This document shows, one piece after another, positions 50,973-57,189 of a stretch of DNA of 64,000 bases; positions within the stretch are counted from its first letter, which is position 1, and every line of letters starts with the position of its first letter. Under the pieces are notes generated by a model. That model ran no database searches. It saw only the letters and a list, made by a program, of their open reading frames with translations, and was not told the origin of the DNA. The DNA is taken from contig CM031616.1 in assembly GCA_018398815.1 (NCBI GenBank), positions 23,750,944-23,814,943 on the forward strand, written 5' to 3'. Source of the stretch: Conus ventricosus (taxonomy: Eukaryota > Mollusca > Gastropoda > Neogastropoda > Conidae). The position numbers and the translations under genes were made by a program.

Positions 50973-51153
50973 GAAGCAGAAATAAAGAGAAACAAACACA
51001 AAAAAAACCCGTTTAAAACTGAGATAACCTTACCCCACAAACAAGAGTTGAAAGTATTCGTTGGTTTATCCTCAGCTGGTTGTCTCTGTGATTGTACTCC
51101 CTCCTGGCAAGAAGAGAGACCACTCGCTGCTGCCTTTGGTATTTGCTCATCAT
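29397..51153 (-). CDS. DCAF17: DDB1- and CUL4-associated factor 17 (DCAF17), 13 coding exons
   Basis: DCAF proteins are substrate-receptor candidates of the CUL4-DDB1 ubiquitin ligase. Vertebrate DCAF17 is a nuclear/nucleolar protein, and human DCAF17 loss causes Woodhouse-Sakati syndrome. The joined exons give about 541 residues (human about 520). Matching blocks in order are: QLRINQRILSTLVCG near the N-terminus, KIFMDNYQ, LLVINFKSGDII, GFLIVMHRNEYVRFYDF, ANPWHYIVSSY, NRIIYVCADEV, EVTSSGRIVKRRF and SYEDELDLMTV. Eleven of twelve junctions agree in phase; exon 4 to 5 lacks one base. The C-terminus ends in an arginine-rich tail that I do not recall in human DCAF17. Introns are large and transposon-filled. 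Start chosen at the first of two adjacent ATGs; upstream sequence is open, so a longer N-terminus is possible. Confidence 0.9.
29672..29832 (-). mobile_element. SINE family 2, copy 3, in DCAF17 last intron
   Basis: Same order as copy 2: (GTT)n, TACCCTGGCTAAAAGACTCC, CAGCCGAAGTACTTGAACAC, TGTGACCGTTTTTGATTACC, GCAGCCACACTCCAACTTCG. It sits only about 40 bp upstream of the last coding exon. Confidence 0.78.
30555..31320. repeat. 53-bp minisatellite, about 14 units, degrading to the right
   Basis: Units contain CCCTTCAGACCCACAATGTG then TGGCAAGGCTTTAGTC. The word GTGTGGCAAGG starts at 30573, 30626 (variant), 30679, 30728 and 30780. Later units lose many single bases. The array lies in the last DCAF17 intron. 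Confidence 0.85.
31635..31793 (-). CDS. DCAF17: DCAF17 exon 12 (residues 412-464)
   Basis: 53 codons starting TIEGVSYEDELDLMTVCSLS and ending ELDEPKPD, donor GTAAGT. YEDELDL plus GDLLKTIEL match human YEDELDLLSV and GTLLKSIPL. The 5' edge (acceptor GACAG) has a weak pyrimidine tract and is the least certain boundary. Confidence 0.85.
31870..32052. repeat. Degenerate (GA)n-(GT)n microsatellite
   Basis: GA run 31876-31892, then interrupted GT/GCGT repeats to about 32052. Confidence 0.9.
32108..32285. repeat. About 45-bp tandem repeat, four units
   Basis: Each unit has CAATGGCCAAAGAATAGGTA followed by a T- or A-rich spacer and AATTAATCA. Units differ mainly in homopolymer length. Confidence 0.85.
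32503..32543. repeat. (GT)n microsatellite
   Basis: About 20 GT units. Confidence 0.95.
32890..33008. repeat. Interrupted (GT)n microsatellite
   Basis: GT runs broken by GA, GG and TTG interruptions. Confidence 0.95.
33222..33304 (-). CDS. DCAF17: DCAF17 exon 11 (residues 384-411)
   Basis: Reads LKPPEVTSSGRIVKRRF then SQEVLFGDDL, matching human TVTASGRVVKKSF. The acceptor used is CATCAG at 33305-33310. An alternative AG six bases upstream breaks the frame. Donor GTGAGC. Confidence 0.82.
34046..34303. repeat. 130-bp tandem duplication
   Basis: CTGAATAATCCTACATAAGC at 34048 recurs at 34178 (as ...CATGAGC). Both run through TACGGTAATTCAGCCCTGCA to GATGATGCAGGATAGAGCC. Confidence 0.92.
34345..34466. 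repeat. 36-bp minisatellite, about 3.3 units
   Basis: AAGTATGGGTCCTGCAGAAT starts at 34348, 34384 and 34420. A partial unit follows at 34456. Confidence 0.92.
34564..34594. repeat. Poly(C) tract (20 C, A, 10 C)
   Basis: Near-homopolymer C run in DCAF17 intron 10-11. Confidence 0.95.
34761..34825 (-). CDS. DCAF17: DCAF17 exon 10 (residues 362-383)
   Basis: 65 bases reading MLGIKQDQGHSVVSSDFTIP and L after a split arginine, ending in one base before donor GTGAGC. It is a poorly conserved linker segment, supported by splice sites and by phase agreement on both sides. Confidence 0.7.
35387..35502 (-). CDS. DCAF17: DCAF17 exon 9 (residues 324-361)
   Basis: Reads AQNGILAGSPNGLSVEVERA, then VFHSDNSNRIIYVCADEV plus AG. 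Matches human FHPDASGRIIHVGPNQV. Acceptor TTCCAAG, donor GTACAG. Confidence 0.85.
35699..36100 (+). mobile_element. SINE family 1, copy A, full length, perfect 11-bp TSD
   Basis: Flanked by TATATCCTATC at 35688-35698 and 36101-36111. The 5' head is tRNA-like, with A box TAGCTCAGTTGG and B box GGTTCGAAT. The body includes ATTGGTTCTGACTCCATTCC and GAGACTATAAACCGAGGTTC, then the reverse complement of the core shared with family 2, and an (AAAG)n tail. Length 402 bp. A clean TSD points to a fairly recent insertion by LINE machinery. Confidence 0.92.
36458..36855 (-). mobile_element. SINE family 1, copy B, full length, perfect 14-bp TSD
   Basis: Flanked by ACTTCTGTCTCTAC at 36444-36457 and 36856-36869. 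Starts on the + strand with (CTTT)n and ends at the reverse complement of the tRNA-like head. It is inverted relative to copy A, 357 bp away, in the same DCAF17 intron. Confidence 0.92.
37490..37636. repeat. 75-bp tandem duplication
   Basis: GCTGTTGTAAACATTCTGCT at 37491 recurs at 37566, both followed by GTGCAACACAAAATATCTTG. Confidence 0.92.
37728..37790 (-). other. tRNA-like 3' half (SINE remnant)
   Basis: Minus strand reads TTTGAATCTGAGGTTCGAAT then CCTGGGG: a B box GGTTCGAATCC in a T-arm-like context. No A box identified. Confidence 0.35.
38933..39180. repeat. 85-bp tandem triplication
   Basis: GGTCACAGAGCCAGTGTTAG starts at 38933, 39018 and 39103. Units end CAGTCCCTATGAACCAT. It lies about 90 bp from the donor side of exon 8. 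Confidence 0.93.
39269..39478 (-). CDS. DCAF17: DCAF17 exon 8 (residues 254-323)
   Basis: 70 codons starting LYPLSAATCCLC. They include CDVKIGANPWHYIVSSY and end HSLESGLL before donor GTAAGT. The block ANPWHYIV matches human GHPWHYIV. Acceptor is TCTTCACAG. Confidence 0.88.
39601..39718. repeat. Interrupted (CA)n microsatellite
   Basis: CA runs with GC, TG and AA interruptions. Confidence 0.95.
40194..40268 (+). other. Near-perfect 33-bp-arm hairpin in a DCAF17 intron
   Basis: Left arm AAAAGCAGTTTCTCCAAGTG then AAGAGTTCACCAG; loop of about 8 bases; right arm CTGGTGAACTCTTCAC then TTAGAGAAACTGCTTTT. One C/A mismatch. The size and geometry resemble a microRNA precursor. It could also be a small foldback element. 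Transcription from the + strand would be antisense to DCAF17. Confidence 0.6.
40394..40555 (+). mobile_element. SINE family 1, copy D, truncated both ends
   Basis: Starts at GAATGAGACTATAAACCGAG and continues through AACATCTTGCACACACGTAA to CATAGTATGCACC. The tRNA head and tail are missing. Confidence 0.8.
41382..42300 (-). mobile_element. 5'-inverted LINE (RNase H-bearing)
   Basis: The 3' part on the minus strand (ORF 41595-41876) reads LPSCPRHIVRLIHKLRLNAW, then ISCVCRENISVHHLLFECSV; a (TTCAG)n run at 41389-41399 marks the tail. The 5' part is on the + strand from 41921, DSKSVLQSLERWDCKAR, then CWVPSHCGIKWNEIADSLAK, an RNase H domain with the DS, H and N-E-x-AD motifs. The two parts abut near 41880 in opposite orientation. 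I infer twin priming at insertion. Confidence 0.72.
42301..43646 (-). other. DCAF17: DCAF17 intron sequence, nothing gene-like
   Basis: Contains the duplicated microsatellite block at 43125-43412. Otherwise unremarkable. Confidence 0.5.
43125..43412. repeat. About 165-bp duplication with (GT)n
   Basis: ATCTGGAGCGTTATATCAAC and ATCTGGAGTGTTTCATTAAC head two units. Each ends GTGTGAGCCAGACACAGCA. A long GT run (43234-43287) sits between them. Confidence 0.85.
43647..43760 (-). CDS. DCAF17: DCAF17 exon 7 (residues 216-253)
   Basis: 38 whole codons starting VFGKDAMDASLNEGFLIVMH and ending HDLLEKHQ. Acceptor TTTTCAG, donor GTATCA. It matches human HGILIVMYSSGLVRLYSF, one of the best-conserved propeller strands. 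Confidence 0.88.
43761..44299 (-). other. DCAF17: DCAF17 intron 6
   Basis: 539 bp, AT-rich. The last 60 bp before exon 6 (44239-44285) carry a tRNA-like fragment GCCGCTGTGGCACAGAGGTC, a possible SINE head. Nothing else seen. Confidence 0.5.
44300..44474 (-). CDS. DCAF17: DCAF17 exon 6 (residues 157-215)
   Basis: 175 bases. Starts (K)EISWTEPEDSFVLSSTLYP and ends RFVCMLEITRD before donor GTAAGT. It aligns with the human block YLSWDTPQEVIAV...LVGILEINK. Acceptor is TTTCCCAG after a T-rich tract. Confidence 0.85.
44668..45039 (-). mobile_element. SINE family 1, copy C, perfect 11-bp TSD
   Basis: Flanked by TGATCTTATCC at 44657-44667 and 45040-45050. It has a 3' (CTTT)n end on the left and the tRNA-like head on the right (CCAACTGAGCTATTCCGG). 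372 bp, slightly shorter than copies A and B. Confidence 0.92.
45084..45236. repeat. 36-bp minisatellite, four units
   Basis: CACATCATGCAGAATATCAC starts at 45084, 45120, 45156 and 45192, each followed by TTCTGTGGTAGAAAGT. It begins about 35 bp after the SINE copy C. Confidence 0.93.
45703..45783 (+). repeat. Dispersed motif, copy 3, with (GATAA)n lead
   Basis: (AAGAT)n at 45703-45724, then ATGTTGCTTATAGCCCAGCC through GGGCTGTCACCACGTTAAAA. Confidence 0.88.
45899..45957. repeat. (CA)n microsatellite
   Basis: CA run with two C-rich interruptions. Confidence 0.95.
46234..46379 (-). CDS. DCAF17: DCAF17 exon 5 (residues 109-156), phase break at its 5' edge
   Basis: Reads SELQTGSPTGRLGTK, LYGITDSSLLVINFKSGDII, then HIPSVLKL plus AA. 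It matches human LIALTAHNWLLRISATTGKI. Acceptor CATTTCAG, donor GTAAGT. The exon is 146 bases, but 147 are needed to carry the frame from exon 4. One base is therefore missing or the acceptor/exon model is wrong. The downstream phase fits exon 6. Confidence 0.75.
46955..47254. repeat. (GA)n-rich region
   Basis: Pure GA at 46955-47020, then GA/GGGA/CAGA variants to 47254. Confidence 0.95.
47652..47767. repeat. 58-bp tandem duplication
   Basis: TGTTCACATGTAAGCAGTAT at 47652 recurs at 47710 with one substitution (GTTAGC). Confidence 0.92.
48454..48552 (-). CDS. DCAF17: DCAF17 exon 4 (residues 75-107)
   Basis: 99 bases. Reads YALHYSAPHQRFSIPKKKLA and then GKIVDSLCHILL, ending in two bases (AT) before donor GTGAGT. 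It aligns with the human stretch containing LYEMPKCSKSEKIEDALLW. Weakly conserved, but the splice sites and entry phase are good. Confidence 0.75.
49126..49199. repeat. (CA)n microsatellite
   Basis: CA repeat with CCCA interruptions. Confidence 0.95.
49275..49348 (+). repeat. Dispersed motif, copy 4
   Basis: GATAAGATAATGTTGCTTAT, AGCCCAGCCGACCGCAAAGG, then CAGGGCTGTCACCACGTTAA. It is nearly identical to copy 3. Confidence 0.88.
49401..49442 (-). CDS. DCAF17: DCAF17 exon 3, 42-base small exon (residues 61-74)
   Basis: Reads NKIFMDNYQTAYD between split glycine codons. Acceptor CCCTCAG and donor GTAAGT. It matches human GRIYFDNY. The split-codon phase agrees with both neighbours. Confidence 0.85.
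49908..49969 (-). CDS. DCAF17: DCAF17 exon 2 (residues 41-60)
   Basis: 62 bases reading DSYEFRKVWEKCSKSVICFE plus GG of the next codon. Flanked by acceptor GTCCAG and donor GTGAGT. It corresponds to the human block KFKNVWTTHSRSPIAYE. Confidence 0.85.
50311..50338 (+). repeat. Dispersed motif, truncated copy 5
   Basis: GAAGATAATGTTGCTTATAG then CCCAG, after which the sequence passes into a GA microsatellite. Confidence 0.75.
50339..50584. repeat. Compound (GA)n-(GT)n microsatellite
   Basis: GA-rich 50339-50416, a short unique bridge, then GT 50457-50584 with a GCGT segment at the end. Confidence 0.95.
50880..50973. repeat. Poly(C), then (GA)n, then poly(G)
   Basis: 13 C at 50880-50892, GA run 50925-50961, 12 G at 50962-50973. 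The C run and the G run could pair. Confidence 0.9.
51034..51153 (-). CDS. DCAF17: DCAF17 exon 1 (residues 1-40)
   Basis: Starts MMSKYQRQQRVV and ends ILSTLVCG before donor GTAAGG. The segment NQLRINQRILSTLVCG aligns with the human N-terminal block ending LRALVCQ. Phase 0 end. The reading frame stays open to 51258, so the start is provisional. Confidence 0.8.
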
Positions 51154-51499
51154 CTTCTCTTCTGCTGCCTCCGCAAATGTGAAAACGTGACAGTGAAAGG
51201 ATGGAAAAATGAATCTTAAACTGAAAGCATTGCTGCTATGTTCCTCGACTTGTTTCACTACAGGAGTAAAATTTACAGACTTAATTCATTATTTCCTTTT
51301 TTTCTTCTCAACCTCAGTAGATCTTTATTTCATATCACCCACTCTGAGTTTATGGTCTGTGTGTTTTGTTATCTGTTTACATAAGTTCTGAATTATAGAT
51401 GTTAAAGATCAAAAGACTATGTCAGTCTTAAGGAAGAAATGTTTTTTGTTTGTACATCTGCTGCTGCCGATTTGTACATTTTTGGTGTGGGTATTTCAT

Positions 51500-51730
51500 A
51501 CATGAGTGTGCTCTGAATTTCCTTTTTAGGCAGAAGTTCTCTATAAATTGGTCTGTGTGTCCAGTGAGGTATATGAGTTTGCTCTGAAATTTCTTTTTTG
51601 GCAGAAGTTTCCAATAAATTGCTGTGTGTGCCTGGGGAAAGGAGGGGGGGGGGGGGGGGGGGGGGGGGGAGGTTTATCATATGAGTTTCCCATAATGATA
51701 AATTGTTCTGTGTGCCTCTTGCCTGGTATG
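51500..51730. repeat. About 71-bp diverged tandem repeat with a 26-G tract
   Basis: GAGTGTGCTCTGAATTTCCT and GAGTTTGCTCTGAAATTTCT head two units. Poly(G) at 51644-51669 interrupts a third partial unit. Confidence 0.75.
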
Positions 51731-51890
51731 TGTACTGTGATTGCTTAGCACAAACAGCATTGTTTGGAGTCAAATGGACTTCAATGAACTGACATTTGTT
51801 TAATCACAAATAATCTGTTTTCATTTAGTATTTTGAACTCCACAGATCATCCTGCAAAAGTAAGTAAAACATTTCATCGCATGAGCAAAG

Positions 51891-52300
51891 AGAATTATTG
51901 CGCCGTCGAATGAAAGAATAAACAAATTACGAAACAAAACAACGCATTTTGACTTTTTTGTCTTCTTCGGGCAAGACAAAAAAGTTTTAAGACAATGAAA
52001 ACGAAGGACAGAGAGTCACTTATCTCTTTGAAGTGGGTACAAAAGTGCTATAGAATTATTTTCTTAATTGTCATTATTATTACAATTTTAACATGGATTG
52101 TCTCTCCTTCAAGATTAGTTCCATTCTCCATCCTTTTTGCACCCACTTCTAAGAGATAAGTGACTGTCTGTCTGTCCTTTGTTTTCATTATCTTGAATGC
52201 TATTTGTCTTCCCTGAAGAAGACCAAAGAGGTCAAAATGCTTTGTATTTGTTTCGCAATTTGTTTATTCTTTCATTTGGCGGCACAGTTATTCTGTCTTA
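51891..52300. mobile_element. Foldback element, 410 bp, arms about 160 bp
   Basis: The left arm (51891-52050) contains GAATGAAAGAATAAACAAAT, GCATTTTGACTTTTTTGTCT and AGAGTCACTTATCTCTTTGA. The right arm (52135-52300) is its imperfect reverse complement. A smaller perfect stem (CTTTTTTGTCTT / AAGACAAAAAAG) is nested in the left arm. The central about 85 bp is AT-rich. No coding capacity. Confidence 0.75.
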
Positions 52301-52304
52301 GTCA

Positions 52305-52355
52305 TTAAATGAAATATTAGTGGCTATTCTAAGCAAAAAACCCAAAAACAACTTT
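52305..52355. repeat. Direct repeat of about 50 bp (partner at 52860-52910)
   Basis: CATTAAATGAAATATTAGTG then GCTATTCTAAGCAAAAAACC occurs in both places almost unchanged, about 555 bp apart. Confidence 0.9.
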
Positions 52356-53009
52356 GATACCATTTATCTGAAATCAATCTTCATGCACACTTACATTTAC
52401 TGGCAGTGACATAACATGCTTAAAAAAAAAAGAGAGGAAAGAGACATTTCTTTCCACATCAAGCACATTTGTAAACAAGAATACTCAAAGGTTTCAATAT
52501 TGAACAAAAAAAAAACATTGGACAGTACACTGGCTTCAGACATATTTAAAGATGTGTATGATCATATTCACGAAATTCCCATATAAATTCAACATAGAAC
52601 GCTCGGCGTCTGGCCCACAGTCATGTGCATAAGAACACATGTCCTCAAGTGCCGAACCAGAGGTCAGATATTATTCTTAGTTCAAATCAAGCCAGCCCAG
52701 CAGTTAACCAATGCATAAAAAAAAGCACAAGGAGAGTAATTTGATAACATTTCCCTCTTGTATCACATGCTGCTTAAGTTTGAGTGACAATTCGAGTAAA
52801 TCAGTGAATTACATTTTTTTTTTCACCAACATCAGGGAAATAACATTACAATAAGGCAATCATTAAATGAAATATTAGTGGCTATTCTAAGCAAAAAACC
52901 CCAAAACAACTCTAAAACTGTGAAAATAAAAGGCAGACAAATTTACATAGGACTTTGCAGAAAGTATACTTGACTCTGTCAAAGTCATGCTTTATAATTA
53001 TGCAGTTGA

Positions 53010-54850
53010 TTACTTGAACTTGAACTATATGATGGTTGAGGTCTTTAGGAAGTCCTGTTCACTGATCCGTGTGGGTTATACGGCTAGTATACTAACTTGA
53101 ACTTGAACTTGTAGACCTGTGTTAGAGGCCTTAAGAGGCCTGTTCACCGTTCTAATACATATATCTAGATAAAAAAACCTCTGCATGTGTGGAAGGAAGA
53201 GAGTCACAGACCGAGACTATCTAGGTCGATAAACATTCTGGATTGTATTTTGTAGGCAGTTCCTGCCACTGAGTGTCTAACCGTGATTTGAAGATGTTGA
53301 CTGTAGGGGCTGTTACTACAGAGTCAGGAAGACCATTCCAAACATCAATCACTCGAAGAGAGAAGTAATTTCCCTGATGTTCAGTCTGTGATGAACTTTG
53401 GATAGTTTCAAGGAGTGTCCTCTGCTGTCCCTGTTGGTAAAAAATTCAAACCGTGGTTTATCACACCGGTAGATGCCATGTATAAACTTGTACAAATCTA
53501 TCATGTCACCCCTTTTTCTTCTGTGCTCCAGGCTTCGAAGTTTGAGAGTAGAGAGACGCTCAGGGTATGGTTCATCTTTAAGAGATGCTAAAAGTTTAGT
53601 TGCTCTGTGCTGAACACCCTCTACATCCTGGCACAGTGTTTTGTGGTAAGGTTGCCAGACAGAATGTCCGTACTCTAGTACTGGTCGTACAAGAGACTTG
53701 TACAGTTGTAGGAAAGTGTCTTCGGTGAGGAAGTCAAAGGAACGATGGATAATACCAACTACTCTATTTGCTTTAGCCTTGGCCACATGTTCTCTCTGAA
53801 ATTCGTTCAAGGATTTTCTGAACAGCATGGCCACTGGGGTGGCAAGAACATCTGCAGTCTTGGACAAAAGCATTGGGTTTAGCCCACTGGGTCCTGGAGC
53901 CTTACTACTATTTAGATCTGCTAACAGTTTTCTGACCTTCTCAGTATCGATCACAAAGTCACTTAGCTCTTCATCGTAACTGCATTCCTGTGGTTTGGCA
54001 GGTTTCCATCCTCTTCTATGGTGAAGACGCTATGAAAGAACGCATTCAAAATCTCAGCTTTCTCTTAGTCCAACTTTGATTTGCTGCCTTCCTCTTTCTT
54101 CAGGTCTGCTACACCACTCTTTGTCTTGGTTTTGCTGCTTACATATGACCAGAAAGCCTTTGGATTTTGTTTTGCTTGTGCAGCTACTATTTGCTCCATT
54201 CGACATTGTGCCTTCTGACATTCTTTCTTCAATTTGTTTCTTGCTTTGGCATACAGTTGATATTCTTTTCCATCCCTAGTCTCCTGCCAACGGCGGAATA
54301 GCTTGTGCTTTTTCCTCACCGATGTTAGGGTTCCCTTGTCCATCCATTTCTTAAATCGTTTGCCAGAGAATTTTGTCTTTGGAACATGTGCTGCTACAGC
54401 TGAATTGATCTCATCTTTGATCCTGGTCCACAACTCATTAACATTCTGGCTACTCCACTCTTTTTCCCCAATCAACATCACCTAACTGTTTCCCAATTGC
54501 GCTGAAATCCGCTTTTAAATAGTTGTACATAACCTCTTTCGAGTCTTCCTTGCCACTAGACGCCAGGTGTATAAGCAGAGTCGCATGGTCACTTTTCTCT
54601 AAGCCAGCATGAGTGTTTATATCACTGATTGTGTCCTCTCTGTTTGTCAGTACTAGGTCCACAAGGCTAGGTACTTGTCCCTCTCTGATGCAGGTAGGTT
54701 TCCTCTGGTGCTGAGTCAGATATGAATCCTTGCAGGTCTTCAAGAACTGGGAGGCTGGGTGTCCTACTCCTGATCTACATGTTTCTTAATTCCACTCAAT
54801 TTCTGGATAGTTAAAATCACCCAAGATGAGTAGATTTCCAGGTTTTATAC
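53010..54850 (-). mobile_element. LINE with endonuclease part and RT C-terminus, catalytic RT deleted
   Basis: Minus strand, 5' to 3': LLILGDFNYPEIEWN (endonuclease block), a stop, SLVDLVLTNRE and KSDHATLLIHL (endonuclease C-terminus), the linker FKKWMDKGTLTSVRKKHKLF and KAFWSYVSSK, then KVRKLLADLNSSKAPGPSGL (RT start). This jumps directly to KANRVVGIIHRSFDF, YKSLVRPVLEYGHSVWQP and RRKRGDMIDLYKF (RT C-terminus). The palm motifs (YxDD region) are missing. The 3' UTR ends in (TTCAAG)n repeats at about 53013 and 53095. Confidence 0.82.
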
Positions 54851-56270
54851 TAAAAACTTGAGAAAATACTACCAGTTGGAATTACAAGAGTCGATAAAAT
54901 AAGAACTGTTTTGGTCCCATGTAACAAGGACTCACAGGTCTCTAGATAATTCAAACACGATGAAAATTTAGTATGGCAAAGTAAAAGCATAACTGTTACT
55001 GTTACTGTGCACTATGCCCAAAGAGTATGCCGTTCCAGAGTGACGACAGTTGACAAGTTCAACAGCCCGACCTTCCAAATGAACAGCCAAAATATGCCAG
55101 ACTTGGCAGCTTACACAGAAAGTCGCTGGGTCAGGGCTAAAAGGGTTAATGAAGCAGGGTGACCAAGCAAAGAAATCAGCAAAATGATGTTGGTCGTACA
55201 AAGGAAGAAGAAGCAATGGCCCCGCTTCTTCTTTCTATTTTTGTTGACGGAAGTGTGGCATGGAATATCTTTTTGCTGACTGTGAATATACTGCCTTATT
55301 GCCGAATGTTGTAAAATAATCACCACTTGCCGTACCTTTGTCATAATGAGCACTGCAGTTTGCAGAACCAGCGTTGTGGAAAGACCATGCAAGGCTGCAG
55401 GAGAATGGCTGGTGGCAGAGACTTTCCAAGTTTTGAAAAAACAGGGGACTGGGAAGAAAATGTTTAGTCTATAATTTTTTTCGCCATGGCGCACATGCTC
55501 CCATTTTAGCCTCACACTTCTTCAGGATCAGATCAGGATCAGGGGCGTTGTATCAAATACAACTTAGCCCATTTAGGCTTTTTACGCCCCTTCTGTATGA
55601 ATATATCCTTTTTTTTTTCGTAACCGTTGGTCCAGTCATACTTCTTGTCTACTGACAGGGTAAAACGTGCGCTAAACTACACTTTGTGGATAGCATGTAA
55701 TCAATGAAATTATATTTGCAGTAGCCTCGTGCTCTTTAGTCTACTTTTGATTTGCTGCACGACTGAATAGCGAAAATACGAAACTCCTTACAATAAAGTA
55801 TTGTTCTTTCCAGCTAAAGGCGCTTATGAAAGGAAAGCTAGTTGGTCTTGAATGGGATCAGCGGCTGGCAACTTCGGGACTGCACTACTTTCACATTCCA
55901 AGACTACAACTAGACTGTTTATCGCCAGTTTCATAAATCTATCGCTGGTGTGGGGTTGGTCCCTCTTCTACAAATATATGTGTATTCTACGTGAGGTGGA
56001 CAGTCGTTTGAACGGAAAAGAAAAGGAACCAGAGACTCTCTGAGGGAACCGAGTGTAGAGAATGTTGAGTAATGTCATTAGTCTACTGGCCAATGAGAAC
56101 CGAGCTTAACAGTTATCTCCCTTTATTCAGCAAGATTAGAGTGGAGTGACTGCTGGCGGGAGTTCAAAACAAAAGCGAAAGGTGATGGTTCAGTTACGAG
56201 ATGGCCAAATGAAATGGATTTTGAATTATATGCGTAAAATTTTTATTTATTCTTCCCTTTCTGTTTCACA
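54851..56270. other. Intergenic between DCAF17 and CYTH genes, possible promoter zone
   Basis: No gene confidently recognised. A 63-codon frame at 55852-56043 (+) contains one hydrophobic stretch (FIASFINLSLVWGWSLFYKY) but no known family. A CCAAT element lies at about 56091. Confidence 0.4.
56090..56102 (+). promoter_or_regulatory. NF-Y type CCAAT box
   Basis: TGGCCAATGAGAA fits the NF-Y consensus RRCCAATSRG. It lies between the two divergent genes, so it could mark a promoter. There is no transcript evidence. Confidence 0.3.
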
Positions 56271-56277
56271 AAGAAAG

Positions 56278-56430
56278 GGGGCCGGATAGCTCAGTTGGTA
56301 GAGCGCCGGACTCGTGATCCTGGGTTGCGGTCGAATTTCGGTATAGGGGGATTTTTCCCTCGGAGTTAACATTGGTTCTGACTCCATTCCCCATATAGTC
56401 GTTCGGATGGGACTATAAACCGAGGTCTAG
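56278..56430 (+). mobile_element. SINE family 1, copy E, 3' truncated
   Basis: tRNA-like head GGATAGCTCAGTTGGTAGAG with a one-base-deleted B box region (GCGGTCGAATTTC), then the body to GACTATAAACCGAGGTC. The 3' half is missing. Confidence 0.85.
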
Positions 56431-57189
56431 TCTGTGTCACATGCACTAAGATCATACACGGACTCTAAAGATCCCGATGCTCATGTCCTAAGACGGGTGA
56501 GTACCGGCTACACGAAAATACACAATGCATGCAACCTGTGTGCCAGAATAGTCTACGTGAAGACTGTGGGCACGGGGCAGGTTAAACATCCCCATCTGGA
56601 AAAAGAAGAAGAAGAAGAAAATTATATTTTGTATTGTTATGACAACTCAAATTGAGTTTACTAAAGCATGGTCGAAAAACTTAAAAACGCGGCGAAATGT
56701 AGGCCCTACCCCTCGAAAATTTATGCAGTCTGCGAGTACATGATCCTGTCTGTAGGGCCTCCGGCGGATGTTAATCACCCTCAGACCGGCAGACTGACCG
56801 CTCGAAAGCTTAGCGCAGATGACATCATGAACATAGGATAAGAAATAGTAATGGCAATAGGACAAGTAAGAGGGACTGGCTTCCATTACCTTAGGCTTCG
56901 CAGCCGATAAAAAAAAAAAGTTCCCTCATTAAAATGAAACAGGGTTCTGGTCACATTTTCAACATAAATCACTAACATTTTAATCAAAATTATGAAATAG
57001 TTCTTAAAATTTTGAAGTTTTATCCAGAAGATACTTGATACAGTTAACATCTTGTGCAAATGACATGAGTACCAAGTTCGTTCCAGTAATAAGCAAAGCT
57101 TTGAAAAAAAAAAACGTTCTGCAAGACAGACTGTTTTATGTCAATTTTAGTTTCTGAATTTATTGTGGTATTGAAGTGTGAAACAAAAA

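Noticed and set aside
55852..56043. Small membrane protein gene
   Set aside because: One hydrophobic segment and a plausible length, but no family match I can name, no splice or conservation evidence, and a frame this short is expected by chance.
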